A DNA stretch of 64,000 nucleotides from positions 110,483 through 174,482 of the forward strand of contig CAVYZF010000002.1 in assembly GCA_963772955.1 (NCBI GenBank). Direction: 5' to 3'. A program made the translations under genes and the position numbers. Below, in pieces: positions 43,767 to 52,976 of this stretch. A model generated the notes under the pieces. It made no database searches. It had not been told where the DNA came from and saw only the letters and a program-made list of their open reading frames with translations. Positions within the stretch are counted from its first letter, which is position 1. Each line of letters begins with the position of its first letter. Source of the stretch: Gp6-AA40 sp963772955 (GTDB lineage: Bacteria > Acidobacteriota > Vicinamibacteria > Vicinamibacterales > UBA2999).

Positions 43767-46478
43767 GTGAGTACGCACTATCGCTCGTTCCTTCTTGCTG
43801 CGCTCCCAGTATTCCTGCTCGTCGGCGTCTTCGCGGTCGTTCAGGCCCAGGAAAAACGATCGCCGGCGGCCAAGCAGACGCGCTGGTCTGATCCAGCTAC
43901 CTGGCCCGACAAGAAGGTGCCCGCCAAAGACGCCATGGTCACCATCGAGAAGGACAGGCACGTCATCCTCGACGTCAGTCCGCCGGCGCTGCGCAGTGTC
44001 ACGATCAACGGCACACTGAGTTTCGCTGACAACAAGGATCTCGAGCTGACCACCGAGTGGGTCATGGTGCACGGTGAACTGGAAATCGGCACCGAAGCCA
44101 GGCCCCACACGCGCAAGGCGACCATCACGCTCACCGACAACGTCAAAGGCGAAGACATCGGTGTTCCCGCAGCGACTGTCGCGAGTGAGCGCGTTGACCG
44201 CGGGATCATGCTCATGGGCGGCACCCTGAACCTGCATGGGGACCGCAAGCACACGTGGACCAAGCTGGCCAACACCGCCAACGCAGGCAGCACCTCGATC
44301 CAGGTCCTGGACGCGTCTGGCTGGCGGGTCGGTGACGAGATTGTTCTCGCGTCCACGGACTTCGATCCCCGGCAGGCCGAGCGGCGCACCATTTCCGCCA
44401 TCAAGGGCAATGCGATCACGCTCAACGCGAAACTGGACTACATGCATTTCGGCAAAATCACCTTCGACGTGGATGAACGCGGCGAAGTGGGCTTGCTGAC
44501 GCGCAATGTCGTTCTCCAGGCATCAGCCGACGCGGCGGAACCGCCCTTCTACGGCGGGCACGTGATGGCGATGGGCGCGAGCAGGATGTTTGTCGAGGGC
44601 GTCGAGTTCCAGCGAATGGGCCAGAACCTGACGCTTGCCCGCTATCCGATCCACTGGCATCTGGTCGGCGATGCCAAGGGGCAGTACATCAGGAACGCCT
44701 CGATCCACGACACCTACAACCGCTGCGTGACCGTGCACGGCACGAATTTCCTGCGCGTTGAGAACAACGTGACCTACAACACCGTCGGTCACTGCTTCTT
44801 CCTCGAAGACGGCGCGGAGCACGGTAACCAGTTCGTGCACAACCTGGCGATCCAGATCAAGTGCCATACCTCCAAGGCCTGCGCGCCGACCAATCTCGGC
44901 GCAAACGGAGAGAACATGGGAAGTAATCCGCTGAATCGCGCGACCTACAGGGCGGCCAGCATGTCCGGCAAGGACACCCTGCTGCCTTCGGACAACACGG
45001 TTACGGCTTACTGGATCACCAATCCGGACAATGTCTTCATCGACAACGTGGCAGCGGGTTCCGATGAGAATGGCTTCTGGTGGTCGTTGCCGGAACACCC
45101 GCAAGGGAAGTTCGAAGGTACGGAGATCAGCAAGGCCACCTGGCCGCGTCGAACCAGGATGGCGGAATTCAGGGGCAACGTTGCCCACTCTAACTACGAC
45201 GGGTTCATGCTCGACCGGAACATCAATCTGGAAGGCGTCTTCGGGTTGGCCGGGCCCTCGCACATTGCCAAGGAAAATCCTGCTGACGAAAACAGCAAGA
45301 GCGTGGAATCGCTCCTCGCGGATCTCACCGCTTACAAGAACCGCAATGGCGGCGTCTGGGGACGCGGCGAGATGCACGTCTTCCGGAATCTGAAGGCGGC
45401 GGACAATGCCATCGGGTTCACGAATTCAACGGGTTCCATCGGCGCTGACACATTTACCTCACTGGTGGTTGATTCGCGGTTCGTGGGCGAAACCGACAAC
45501 ATCGGCAACCCCGTAACGCCGGAAGAAAAGGCCTACGGCCGCAGCCTGCCAAAACGCCTGATTCCGGATTTCCCGATCCGCGCCTACGAGTACTACGACT
45601 ACCGTCATGACGTGGTCAACACGACATTCGTGAATTTCCAGGACAACAACCAGCGCGGATCAGGAGCGATTTCCTGGCTGTTGTTTACGGGCGCCGGGGT
45701 TACCACCGAAAACACAGTCAAGAGTGCGAAATACATCAATGCCAAGCCCGTGTATTTCCCGAAGATCGACTCCAGGTTCGACAGTGACAACCGGGGTGCT
45801 GTGGCCTACCGGAGCCTGGCGATCCACGATCTGGACGGATCGACGACCGGCATCCCTGATTCCTATGTTCTGCTCCACGACGGCGAGAACGACAGCGTCG
45901 CCACGGACGACACCTGCGAGATTCACCCCACCTGGAACGCCTCCGTGTGCAAGGGTGATATCGGACGCATTCAGTTCAGCATCAGGAGGCCCGGACCCAC
46001 AAGCGGTGTTGGTCTTGCGCTGAAAGATGTTGCTTTGCGGTCAGCTGGTCCCGCGCGGGTGGCTGCTCCTGCGCCGGCGGCTGCCCCGCGCGCTGGCGGT
46101 GCCGGCGGCGGTGGAGCTGCCCAGCAGCCAATCGTCCTGAGCCGCAATGGCAAGGACTTCAAGATCACGGCCAATCAGAGCACTGTGCGCGCCGGTACCG
46201 AGATCCGTGTGAAGACCGAAAGACCGGAAGTTGCTATCAGCTTGACCGAAATGGCCAAAGACTCATGGGTCGTGTTCGAGCTGCCGGGTTTCGCCAACGC
46301 GACCTCCGGGAAGCAGCAGGACAGCATCGACGCCCTGCGCAAGGCGACCGAGACTTCGTATTTCAAGGGTCCGGATGCCGTCTGGGTGAAACTGGTAATC
46401 CCGACCGCCCCCAAGGGCATTGGCATCGATCAGTTTGGCCCGTCGGTTACTCAAACCAGCATTACGGTAAGGCGATAA
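43767..46478 (+). CDS. secreted G8-domain beta-helix protein, CEMIP/TMEM2-like, copy 1
   Basis: 903 residues from GTG 43767. The signal peptide ends near VVQAQ. The G8 domain spans about 40-165 (RWSDPATWPDKKVPAKDAM, then TINGTLSFADNKDLELTTEW). A right-handed parallel beta-helix follows (about 200-600). It contains TLARYPIHWHLVGDAKGQYI, RCVTVHGTNFLRVENNV and YNTVGHCFFLEDGAEHGN, the block that recalls animal CEMIP (KIAA1199) and TMEM2, hyaluronan-degrading or hyaluronan-binding proteins. An Ala/Gly-rich linker (about 760-785) leads to a C-terminal beta domain. It is probably a secreted or surface glycan-active protein. A GC-rich hairpin and T-run follow. A second copy begins at 61731. Confidence 0.88.
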   Translation: MSTHYRSFLLAALPVFLLVGVFAVVQAQEKRSPAAKQTRWSDPATWPDKKVPAKDAMVTIEKDRHVILDVSPPALRSVTINGTLSFADNKDLELTTEWVMVHGELEIGTEARPHTRKATITLTDNVKGEDIGVPAATVASERVDRGIMLMGGTLNLHGDRKHTWTKLANTANAGSTSIQVLDASGWRVGDEIVLASTDFDPRQAERRTISAIKGNAITLNAKLDYMHFGKITFDVDERGEVGLLTRNVVLQASADAAEPPFYGGHVMAMGASRMFVEGVEFQRMGQNLTLARYPIHWHLVGDAKGQYIRNASIHDTYNRCVTVHGTNFLRVENNVTYNTVGHCFFLEDGAEHGNQFVHNLAIQIKCHTSKACAPTNLGANGENMGSNPLNRATYRAASMSGKDTLLPSDNTVTAYWITNPDNVFIDNVAAGSDENGFWWSLPEHPQGKFEGTEISKATWPRRTRMAEFRGNVAHSNYDGFMLDRNINLEGVFGLAGPSHIAKENPADENSKSVESLLADLTAYKNRNGGVWGRGEMHVFRNLKAADNAIGFTNSTGSIGADTFTSLVVDSRFVGETDNIGNPVTPEEKAYGRSLPKRLIPDFPIRAYEYYDYRHDVVNTTFVNFQDNNQRGSGAISWLLFTGAGVTTENTVKSAKYINAKPVYFPKIDSRFDSDNRGAVAYRSLAIHDLDGSTTGIPDSYVLLHDGENDSVATDDTCEIHPTWNASVCKGDIGRIQFSIRRPGPTSGVGLALKDVALRSAGPARVAAPAPAAAPRAGGAGGGGAAQQPIVLSRNGKDFKITANQSTVRAGTEIRVKTERPEVAISLTEMAKDSWVVFELPGFANATSGKQQDSIDALRKATETSYFKGPDAVWVKLVIPTAPKGIGIDQFGPSVTQTSITVRR

Positions 46479-46501
46479 GCACCTTATTCGCGAGCAGAAC
46501 C

Positions 46502-46533
46502 AAAGCCCCCTGCGCAAGCCGGGGGCTTTTTTT
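46502..46533 (+). terminator. strong rho-independent terminator after G8 copy 1
   Basis: AAAGCCCCC (46502-46510) and GGGGGCTTT (46521-46529) form a 9-base-pair stem with a 10-base loop, running into seven T residues (46527-46533). It is the clearest intrinsic terminator in the window and unlike the T-poor hairpins elsewhere. Confidence 0.95.
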
Positions 46534-46570
46534 GTAAGGCGGATGGTCAGTTCAAAGCGTCGGGGCGTTC

Positions 46571-46700
46571 CTACTTCTTCGGACTGATCAGCCGCATATA
46601 GTCGGCCTGGGGTGCGCCCTCCATCAGCTCGCCGAGCAGCGTCCTGAATCCAGACGAAACCTAGGCGGCCCCAATTCCAATCACACCGGGGAGTGATTTC
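46571..46700 (-). pseudogene. truncated C-terminal coding remnant
   Basis: On the minus strand the last codons read GELMEGAPQADYMRLISPKK and stop at 46571. Upstream of about 46660 the frame is lost. I cannot name the parent gene. This, with the integrase remnant after it and the truncated ATP-grasp gene beyond, forms a block of broken pieces. From 46535 to 46840 nothing else is recognisable. Confidence 0.4.
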
Positions 46701-46839
46701 CTCCGGGGGAACCCCGCCAAAGTGGCCGAGGCTACGCCGCCCACGTCCCAGAATCCCGCAACGTGCGCATCGCGGCCAGAAATGCACTGATCTGGTTCCA
46801 ACTGGGAAGCCCTTGGGACGCCACCCCATTTTCAACGCC

Positions 46840-47110
46840 GTACACCGCGTCGCCTCGTTCTCTGGAAAACACATTGCGCAACTGTTGTGCTGTCCAAGCC
46901 GCGGCCGGATGCTCGGTGACCGCCACGTGGACGATCCGTCGACGTTCGTGCGCGAGGATCACGAGTACGAACAGCAAGCGGAACGTCACCGTCGGGTACG
47001 ACGAAACGGTCAGCGGCCATGATCTCGCTCGCGTGATTGGTGAGGAAGGTCCGCCATGTTTGGGCCGGTGGGGCGCAGGTACCGTCGCATGTACTTCGCG
47101 ACACAACTGC
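46840..47110 (-). mobile_element. decayed rve-type integrase/transposase fragment (IS481-like)
   Basis: In two frames on the minus strand it reads QTWRTFLTNHASEIMAADRF, then TVTFRLLFVLVILAHERRRI, VHVAVTEHPAAAWTAQQLRN and VFPENEATR. This is the start of an rve catalytic domain, with the first catalytic Asp in AADRF. It lacks the second Asp and the catalytic Glu. The helix-turn-helix part and the ends of the element are missing. The inverted ends expected of an IS were not seen. Confidence 0.75.
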
Positions 47111-47113
47111 AGG

Positions 47114-47544
47114 CTATCGAAGAATGCCCGGAACCTCAGTTGACGCAACACGTACGGAGTTATCGTTACTCACAGCCGCCGCATCGTTGAACGTGATCGA
47201 CCACGGCGTGTCAATGCCGAGCGTGCGGAGCAGCGTCGCCTGCGCGCTCTTGCTCAACTCGAGGGCAAAGACGTCGGCGCCGTTCAGCACGCGCGCGCCC
47301 AACCGCTCGAGCGTTCGCATGTAGGCCAGTACCAGCGGCACCGCTCGCGTGTTGCCGCGCACGTACGCGCTCGGGCTCGCCTGGTTGAAGTAGAAAGGGG
47401 CCAGCGCCGGCTCGACGTTGCTGAACGTCGCGTGCTTCACGTCGAACGGCGCGTACGCGATGCCCTTCGCTCGAGCGCAGCAAACAGCGGCTTCTGCCAC
47501 TCGGGATGCTCGTGGATGACGACCACGTCCGGTTTGGCAGCCAT
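47114..47544 (-). pseudogene. ATP-grasp (RimK-like) gene, N-terminal fragment
   Basis: From ATG 47544 the product begins AAKPDVVVIHEHPEWQKPLF, breaks by a frameshift near 47478, and continues as GIAYAPFDVKHATFSN, FYFNQASPSAYVRGNTRAVP and ELSKSAQATLLRTLGIDTPW. This is the pre-ATP-grasp part of an alpha-L-glutamate-ligase-type (RimK) protein. The ATP-binding part is absent: the frame ends at 47114, where the integrase fragment starts. An insertion followed by deletion is the simplest cause. Confidence 0.7.
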
Positions 47545-47633
47545 AGGTGCATAGTGTCACCCCGGCAGACAGGGCGCCGGTGTTCGATATAATCCGCGCC
47601 GCCGCGCTGACCGGCCCGTCGAGAGGTGAAGAC

Positions 47634-48653
47634 ATGAATCGCACGACGATCGTCGTTCTCCTTGTCGCTGCCGTCTTCCTGATGCCAGCGGAGATCTCGG
47701 CCCAGGAACCGCCCACCGCGCCTCCCTCCGGTTGGGGACCGATGAGCATCAACCTCGAGGACGTGCCGTACCCGCACCCGGTGAAGTACTTCTCCTTCGT
47801 GCTCGAAGGTCAGGACGTCCGCATGGCGTACATGGACGTCCCGCCGGCGGGAACGCCGAACGGCAAGAGCGTCGTGCTGCTGCACGGCCTGAACTTCTTC
47901 GGCGAGGCGTGGACCGACACGATCGAGATCCTGCGCAACGAAGGGTATCGCGTGGTCGTGCCGGATCAGATCGGGTTCGGCCGATCGTCGAAGCCGATCC
48001 TGCATTACTCGATCAGCACGCACGCCGCCAACACCAAGCGGCTCATCGATCATCTCGGTATCAAGACCACCGATGTCGTGACGCACTCGATGGGCGGAAT
48101 GGTGGCCAGCCGCTTCGCGTCTTCGTACCCGGATGCCGTCGGCAACCTGGCAATGATCAATCAGATCGGTCTGACCGACGCGCGCAGTCAGCGCCCGTGG
48201 CGCGACACGTCCGAAGTGTACAAGGCCGCGCTCGCGCGCGACTACACGGAGATCGTGAGAGGCATGCGCGCCTACTACGTGAACTGGAAGCCCGAGTAGA
48301 TGAAGTACGTGAAGGTCCACTACGGCTGGATCTCGAGCGGGGAATGGCCGCACATGGCGATGATCCGCGCGCTGCAGCAGCAGGCGATCTACGCCGATCC
48401 GGTCGTCGACGACTGGCCGCGCATCAAGGCGCGCACGCTCGTCATCGGCGGCGAGAAGGACGGCGCCGATTACCCCGGAGGCGCCAGGCGCGTCGCAGAG
48501 ACGGTACAGAACGGTCAGCTCTACATCATTCCCAACGTCGGTCACAACCCGCAGTTCGAGGCGCCCCAGTTGCTGTATCCGCCGCTCCTGCGGTTCCTGA
48601 AGGGAGAGGACGTCGGGACCAAGAAGACAGGCGCGGGTCGACAGACGAACTGA
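47634..48653 (+). pseudogene. secreted alpha/beta hydrolase interrupted by a TAG codon
   Basis: A signal peptide (TIVVLLVAAVFLMPAEISAQ) is followed by a hydrolase body: VVLLHGLNFFGEAW (oxyanion region), the nucleophile in THSMGGMVA (relatives have G in place of the first T), GGEKDGADYPGGA with the acid residue and NVGHNPQFEAP with the catalytic His. A TAG codon at 48297-48299 splits WKPE from MKYVKVHYGW in the same frame. A single C-to-G change from TAC (Tyr) would explain it. The last 117 codons are otherwise intact. Confidence 0.85.
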
Positions 48654-48672
48654 ATAGCGCTGACAGCAGGTC

Positions 48673-50190
48673 ATGGCGCCGCTTGCCATCTCGCTGGCTC
48701 TTGGCGCTCTCGCGCTTCTCACCCCTGCGCGTGAAGTCCCGTCGCTAGTACGCACGTTCCTCGGCGCCGCGCTGGTGCTCGGCGCGTGGAACCTCCTGCT
48801 GCTTCTGGCGGCCCGGCGTACCGGTCGGACGCTCACATTGGAGATGGTGCTGCGCAAGCAGCACTACCTGCAGGCGTGCGCGCAGGCCTCGGTGCTGCTG
48901 TATTGGGGCTGGTACTGGCAGCAGGTGTACGACTCGGCACACCTGATCCTCGCGCAGTTGCTCTTCGCGTACGCCTTCGACATGCTCCTCGCCTGGTCGC
49001 GTCGCGAGGCTTACACGCTCGGCTTCGGTCCCGTTCCCGTCGTCTTCAGCATCAACCTGTTTCTGTGGTTCAAACCCGACTGGTTCTATCTTCCAGTTCC
49101 TGATGGTGGCGCGTCGGCTTCGCCGCCAAGGAACTGATCCGCTGGGACAAGGACGGCCGGCGCGTGCACATCTTCAATCCATCGTCGTTTCCCCTCGCGG
49201 TCTTCGGGCTCGCGCTGCTCCTGACGGGCACGAGCGATCTCACGTGGGGACAGGAGATCGCGAGCACGCAGTTCTATCCGCCTCACATGTATCTGATGCT
49301 CTTTCTCATCGGTCTTCCCGGGCAGTTCTTCTTCGGCGTGACGACGATGACCCTGTCGGCGGTCGTGACGACATACGTCGTTCGGGCTGGCGTACTACGC
49401 CGCCACGGGCATCTACTTCTTCTACGATTCCTACATTCCCGATCGCCGTGTTCCTCGGGATGCACCTGCTCTTCACCGATCCGTCTACGTCACCGCGTAC
49501 CGAGCTCGGGCGCGTGATCTTCGGTGCGCTCTACGGGCTGAGCACGATCGCCCTCTATCAGGTGCTCGGAACGATGGGACTGCCGACGTTCTTACGACAA
49601 GCTGCTGCAGGTGCCGGTGCTGAACCTGTCGATCAAGCTGATCGATCGCTGCGCGCAGTCGCGTCCGTTGCGGGCACTCGATCCCGCGACAGATCGGCCC
49701 GTCACTCGGCGCCGCATCGGCGCCACCTCGCCTACATGTCCGTCTGGGCGATTGTGTTCACCGCGCATGAGCGCGGCGCAAGGCGTCGGCGACGATCACC
49801 CGGGACAGTGGCTTCCGTTCTGGCAGCAGGCCTGCGCGAACGAACGGCCGTACGCCTGCCGCTATCTCGAGGACGTGCAGGCGGGGTTCTGTGACCGCGG
49901 ATCAGGCTGGGCGTGCAACGAGGTGGGTCTCGGCCTGGCGCGTCGCGAGCGCGACCTGCCGGCGCCGCCGTGTCGATGGAGCGTGGCTGCGCGCGCGGCT
50001 TCACACCGGCGTGCGTCAATGTGAAACGCATCGCGGTGGGTGGCCCCGTCGAGAGCTCGCCGCCCACGCTCGACGACTACCCAATCATTCTGCGGGGAAG
50101 CAAAGGAGCCGTCACCGACCGGACGCCGGCTGCACTGCACGCGCTCGCGTGCCGGCGAGGGCTGGTCCGCAGTCCTGCTCGCCCGTAGCT
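48673..50190 (+). pseudogene. RnfD/NqrB-like membrane protein with Sel1-type tail, multiply frameshifted
   Basis: The first frame gives AISLALGALALLTPAREVPS and QHYLQACAQASVLLYWGWYW. The frame then changes near 49090, 49140, 49385, 49440, 49600 and later. In turn it yields ARRLRRQ, HIFNPSSFPLAVFGLALLLT, YYAATGIYFFYDS, IPIAVFLGMHLLFTDPSTSP and YDKLLQVPVLNLSIK (Asp-rich segments omitted). HIFNPSSF and the helix pattern resemble RnfD/NqrB quinone-reductase subunits. The C-terminal part is Cys-containing, WLPFWQQACANERPYACRYL, GCARGFTPACVNVKR, similar to Sel1 repeats. At least five indels make it non-functional as written. Confidence 0.6.
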
Positions 50191-50624
50191 ACTTCTTCTG
50201 ACTGCCGGGCGTGAGCTCGTACGGCGCACCCGTGCCGGAGGAGCCCATGAACATCTTCTTCCCGTCGGCGAACGTGATGTCCCTGCCGTTGGCCCGTCGC
50301 GATCCGTCCTTGGCGCGGTAGCCGTCGATCACGATCTTCGTGCCCGGCAGGAGCGAGTTCTTCGTGAAGCCTCGCCGGAAGAGGACGTTCGGCGTGCCGG
50401 CCTCGAACGCCCAGCGCTCCACCTTGCCGTCGGGCAGTTTCACGTCCATGTGCAGCCAGACGTGCGGATTGGTCCACTGCATCTTCGTCACAGTGCCCTC
50501 GAACTTGACCGGCTTGTTCGCGTCGAACTCGGCCGCAAATGCATGATGCGCCGACAGCGACGCCGCCGCCCCCACGCAGGAACGAACCAAGGCACGCGAT
50601 TGTTGCCGCAAGCTTTGTTCGCAT
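50189..50624 (-). pseudogene. DUF6152 secreted protein with a frameshift after the signal peptide
   Basis: The N-terminal frame from 50624 gives RTKLAATIACLGSFLRGGGG; the body continues in another frame as SLSAHHAFAAEFDANKPVKF, EGTVTKMQWTNPHVWLHMDV and GRDITFADGKKMFMGSSGTG. The break is near 50565-50575. HHAFAAEFD and TNPHVWLHMDVK are DUF6152 hallmarks; function is unknown. It is the last gene of a minus-strand trio behind two GRWEGDT-family copies, separated from the one before by a 14-base tandem repeat. Confidence 0.8.
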
Positions 50625-50638
50625 CGGCCTCACCTTCT

Positions 50639-50666
50639 CTGAATTCTGCATTCTGAATTCTGCATT
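50639..50666. repeat. 14-base tandem repeat, two exact copies
   Basis: CTGAATTCTGCATT occurs twice in a row (50639-50652 and 50653-50666) in the 48-base spacer between the GRWEGDT copy B stop (50673) and the DUF6152 start (50624). The unit contains palindromic GAATTC. Confidence 0.9.
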
Positions 50667-50672
50667 CAGAGC

Positions 50673-51635
50673 TCACCGTCTGTACCACTCATAGAACTTG
50701 TCGCCGGGCGGGACCTTGCGCGTGATGTCGACGATCATCGTCTCGCTCTCCCAGCGCTTGACCAACGGCTGTTTGCGCACGTGTCCGTAGAGGAACTCCT
50801 CCGCGAACTCGATGCACGGATACTCGAGGAGCTGCGCGTTCGGCTCGAGCCGGCGATAGAGCGGCATCGAGATCTTCCAGGAACGCGTGAAGATCTCGGG
50901 ATCCTCGATCGTGACCTCGTAGCGAATGACGTCTGGCGTGATCGGTGTGTAAGCGCTCCACCAGCTTCAGCGCGGCGCTATGGAAGTTGCCGGCCCGGTC
51001 GAACCAGTTCCTCCCGTTGAAGATGGTCACGTCGACGACGAGCGTGTCGCCTTCCCAGCGGCCGACCGAGTGGCCCATGTAGGTGTCGTCGGGCGGACCT
51101 TCGACCTTGTCCAGGTGGATCGTTCGCGCCGCGTTCGCGAACGTGTAGGCCATCTGAATCTTGTTCGTGCTCTGGACGATCTGAAACGGGTAGGGCATGT
51201 ACATCGCGCGCGGAATGCCCGGCAGATAGCACTTGAGCTCGGGATCGCGATCGATCCAGTTCTCGCCGTTGTCCTTCTTCATCGCGGCCGCTTCCGGCTT
51301 GTACGGAATCTGGCCGTCACCCTCGACGACGCCAATCGATCCAGGCACACCGGCCGCAGCCCCGAGCGCGAGCACCGGCGCGGCGGGCACACGCGCGTAC
51401 TCGTACGTGGGTACACGCCCGGCTGCGTCACGCTGCCGGAGCGTGCTTCGTGCGCCTGCAGGTCCCAATGGGCTTCGTTGTTCGCCTGCCAGATGCCGCT
51501 GAAGTTGGGCTTGCCGTCCGCCGTACGCGCGGGCCGCGACGTCGCCGGCGCACTCGCGGAGATCTCGTGACCGCGCAGCGTCAGCCCGGATCCGACGACG
51601 GCCGACAGAACGGCGATTGCAATCGTCTTCCCCAT
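50673..51635 (-). pseudogene. GRWEGDT-family secreted protein, copy B, frameshifted
   Basis: ATG 51635 (GAGGAGAAG upstream) starts a signal peptide (TIAIAVLSAVVGSGLTLRGH), then GKPNFSGIWQANNEAHWDLQ. After a shift near 51415 it gives YKPEAAAMKKDNGENWIDRD, CYLPGIPRAMYMPYPFQIVQ and MGHSVGRWEGDTLVVDVTIF. A further shift near 50950 leads to the tail KISMPLYRRLEPNAQLLEYP. This copy is closest to a longer group with LPGIPRAMYMPYPFQIVQ. It lies 22 bases after copy C. At least two indels. Confidence 0.72.
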
Positions 51636-51657
51636 GACTTCTCCTCGGTGACCCCAA

Positions 51658-52858
51658 TTAGAAGATTGCCCCAGCGGCCCCGGTCAACGCGTCGACGCCA
51701 CCTTCGTTCCCGAAATCCGTCGCCGTGTCCTTTGTCGCCGGATCCGGCCCCGCGCCCTTGGCGAACGCGCGCTCCTCGGTTCGTGTTCCGAGGAGCATCG
51801 TCGGCAAGCCGTAGTTGCCTTCGTGGCAGCGAGGTTCGTAGTAGATCCGGTTGGCCTGCTCGTCCTGCTTCGACCATGTCCTGCTTCACCGTCCACGGTT
51901 TCGTCCAGGTCGTCGGATCCTCGACGTGACCGAGTACTCGATAGTGTCGGCGTCGGCCCGCCGGAATCGCTCGACGAGATGCAGGTTCTCGCGCGCCGCC
52001 TGGTAGCTGAACTTCGGGGAGAAGTTGGTGACGTCGACGACCAGGGTGTCGCCCTCCCAACGTCCTCGCGAGTCGCCGAAGCGTTGCCGAATTGACGACG
52101 GCAGATGCGGACTGCCGCCCACTGGAATCACGCGCTGCCATCCCTGTCCCTGGCCGGTGTCGTAGAAGATCGACACTGCTCCCGGCGACTGCACGATGCG
52201 ACGATAGCCGCCGAAGTCAGGCAGCACGGCGCCCATGCAGCGCTCGGTCATGGCTGCGGTCTTCCGGATTGTCGTTTCGATTGGTGCGCCCGGTGTTGTA
52301 GAAGGGCGGGACCTCCGCGCGTCGTGGCGACACCGGTCCGTACTTGCCGCCGGCACAGGCGGCGTCCTCGTTCTTGCACGTCTCGGTGGGTTGCAGCAGG
52401 GCCAGCCGGTACTCGCGCTCGACCTCGTTCCTCTTCGTCGCTTCCGGGTGAGCGCGGGAATCCGGCCGTCAGGCGGATCGACGACGAGCGATGTCCGCTT
52501 GCCGGTCGGCCTCACCGACTGGAATACCGCGTTGTAGGCGCCGGCGACGTCGCGCTCGCTGCCACGCTCCACGCGCTGATCCCGACGCAGGATCCCAGCA
52601 CGCTGCTCGTCGAGGGCCTCCTTTCTTCCTCGGTGAATGACTTCCTTGCTGGCAAACTGTGGCGGGCGCTGGAGCGGTGTCTGGTAGGGGTCCGTCCAGA
52701 TGCCTTGCAGGTCCGGATCGCCCCATGCCGTCCTCGGCGCCGGGCGCGGCACTGACGGCCGTTTGTCCCTGGAGCGTGCTGCCGGCCACTTTCAAAAGTC
52801 CAGCCACGACCCCGACGAGCGCCAGAATCCCAATCACGACGAGCAGCCGACGTCTCAT
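51658..52858 (-). pseudogene. GRWEGDT-family secreted protein, copy C, frameshifted
   Basis: ATG 52858 with GGGAGG upstream starts a membrane-anchor-like signal (RLLVVIGILALVGVVAGLLK). Later frames give RTAWGDPDLQGIWTDPYQTP, SLVVDPPDGRIPALT, SGAVSIFYDTGQGQGWQRVI, DSRGRWEGDTLVVDVTNFSP, and the tail RIYYEPRCHEGNYGLPTML, ending at TAA 51658. At least four frame changes. It is nearly a twin of copy D, which lies 1.3 kb away in inverted orientation. Confidence 0.75.
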
Positions 52859-52976
52859 GAGGACCTCCCGCGTGAGCAGGGGTCGTGGTACTTCTTGGAG
52901 TCCGCGAAGTCAAGTCAAGAACGGCGGAACGTCGCTGGGTGTATAAGTGTCTCTTCCAACGAACGGAGGTGCGTTG

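Noticed and set aside
43065..46533. tRNA-Glu as the left end of an integrated island with a right-end repeat
   Set aside because: I did not see a second copy of the tRNA 3' end and no integrase adjoins; a computed search would be needed.
47211..48857. 548-codon minus-strand open frame
   Set aside because: It combines antisense of the alpha/beta hydrolase with a stretch in the ATP-grasp remnant. Only the part near 47130-47544 resembles a real protein.
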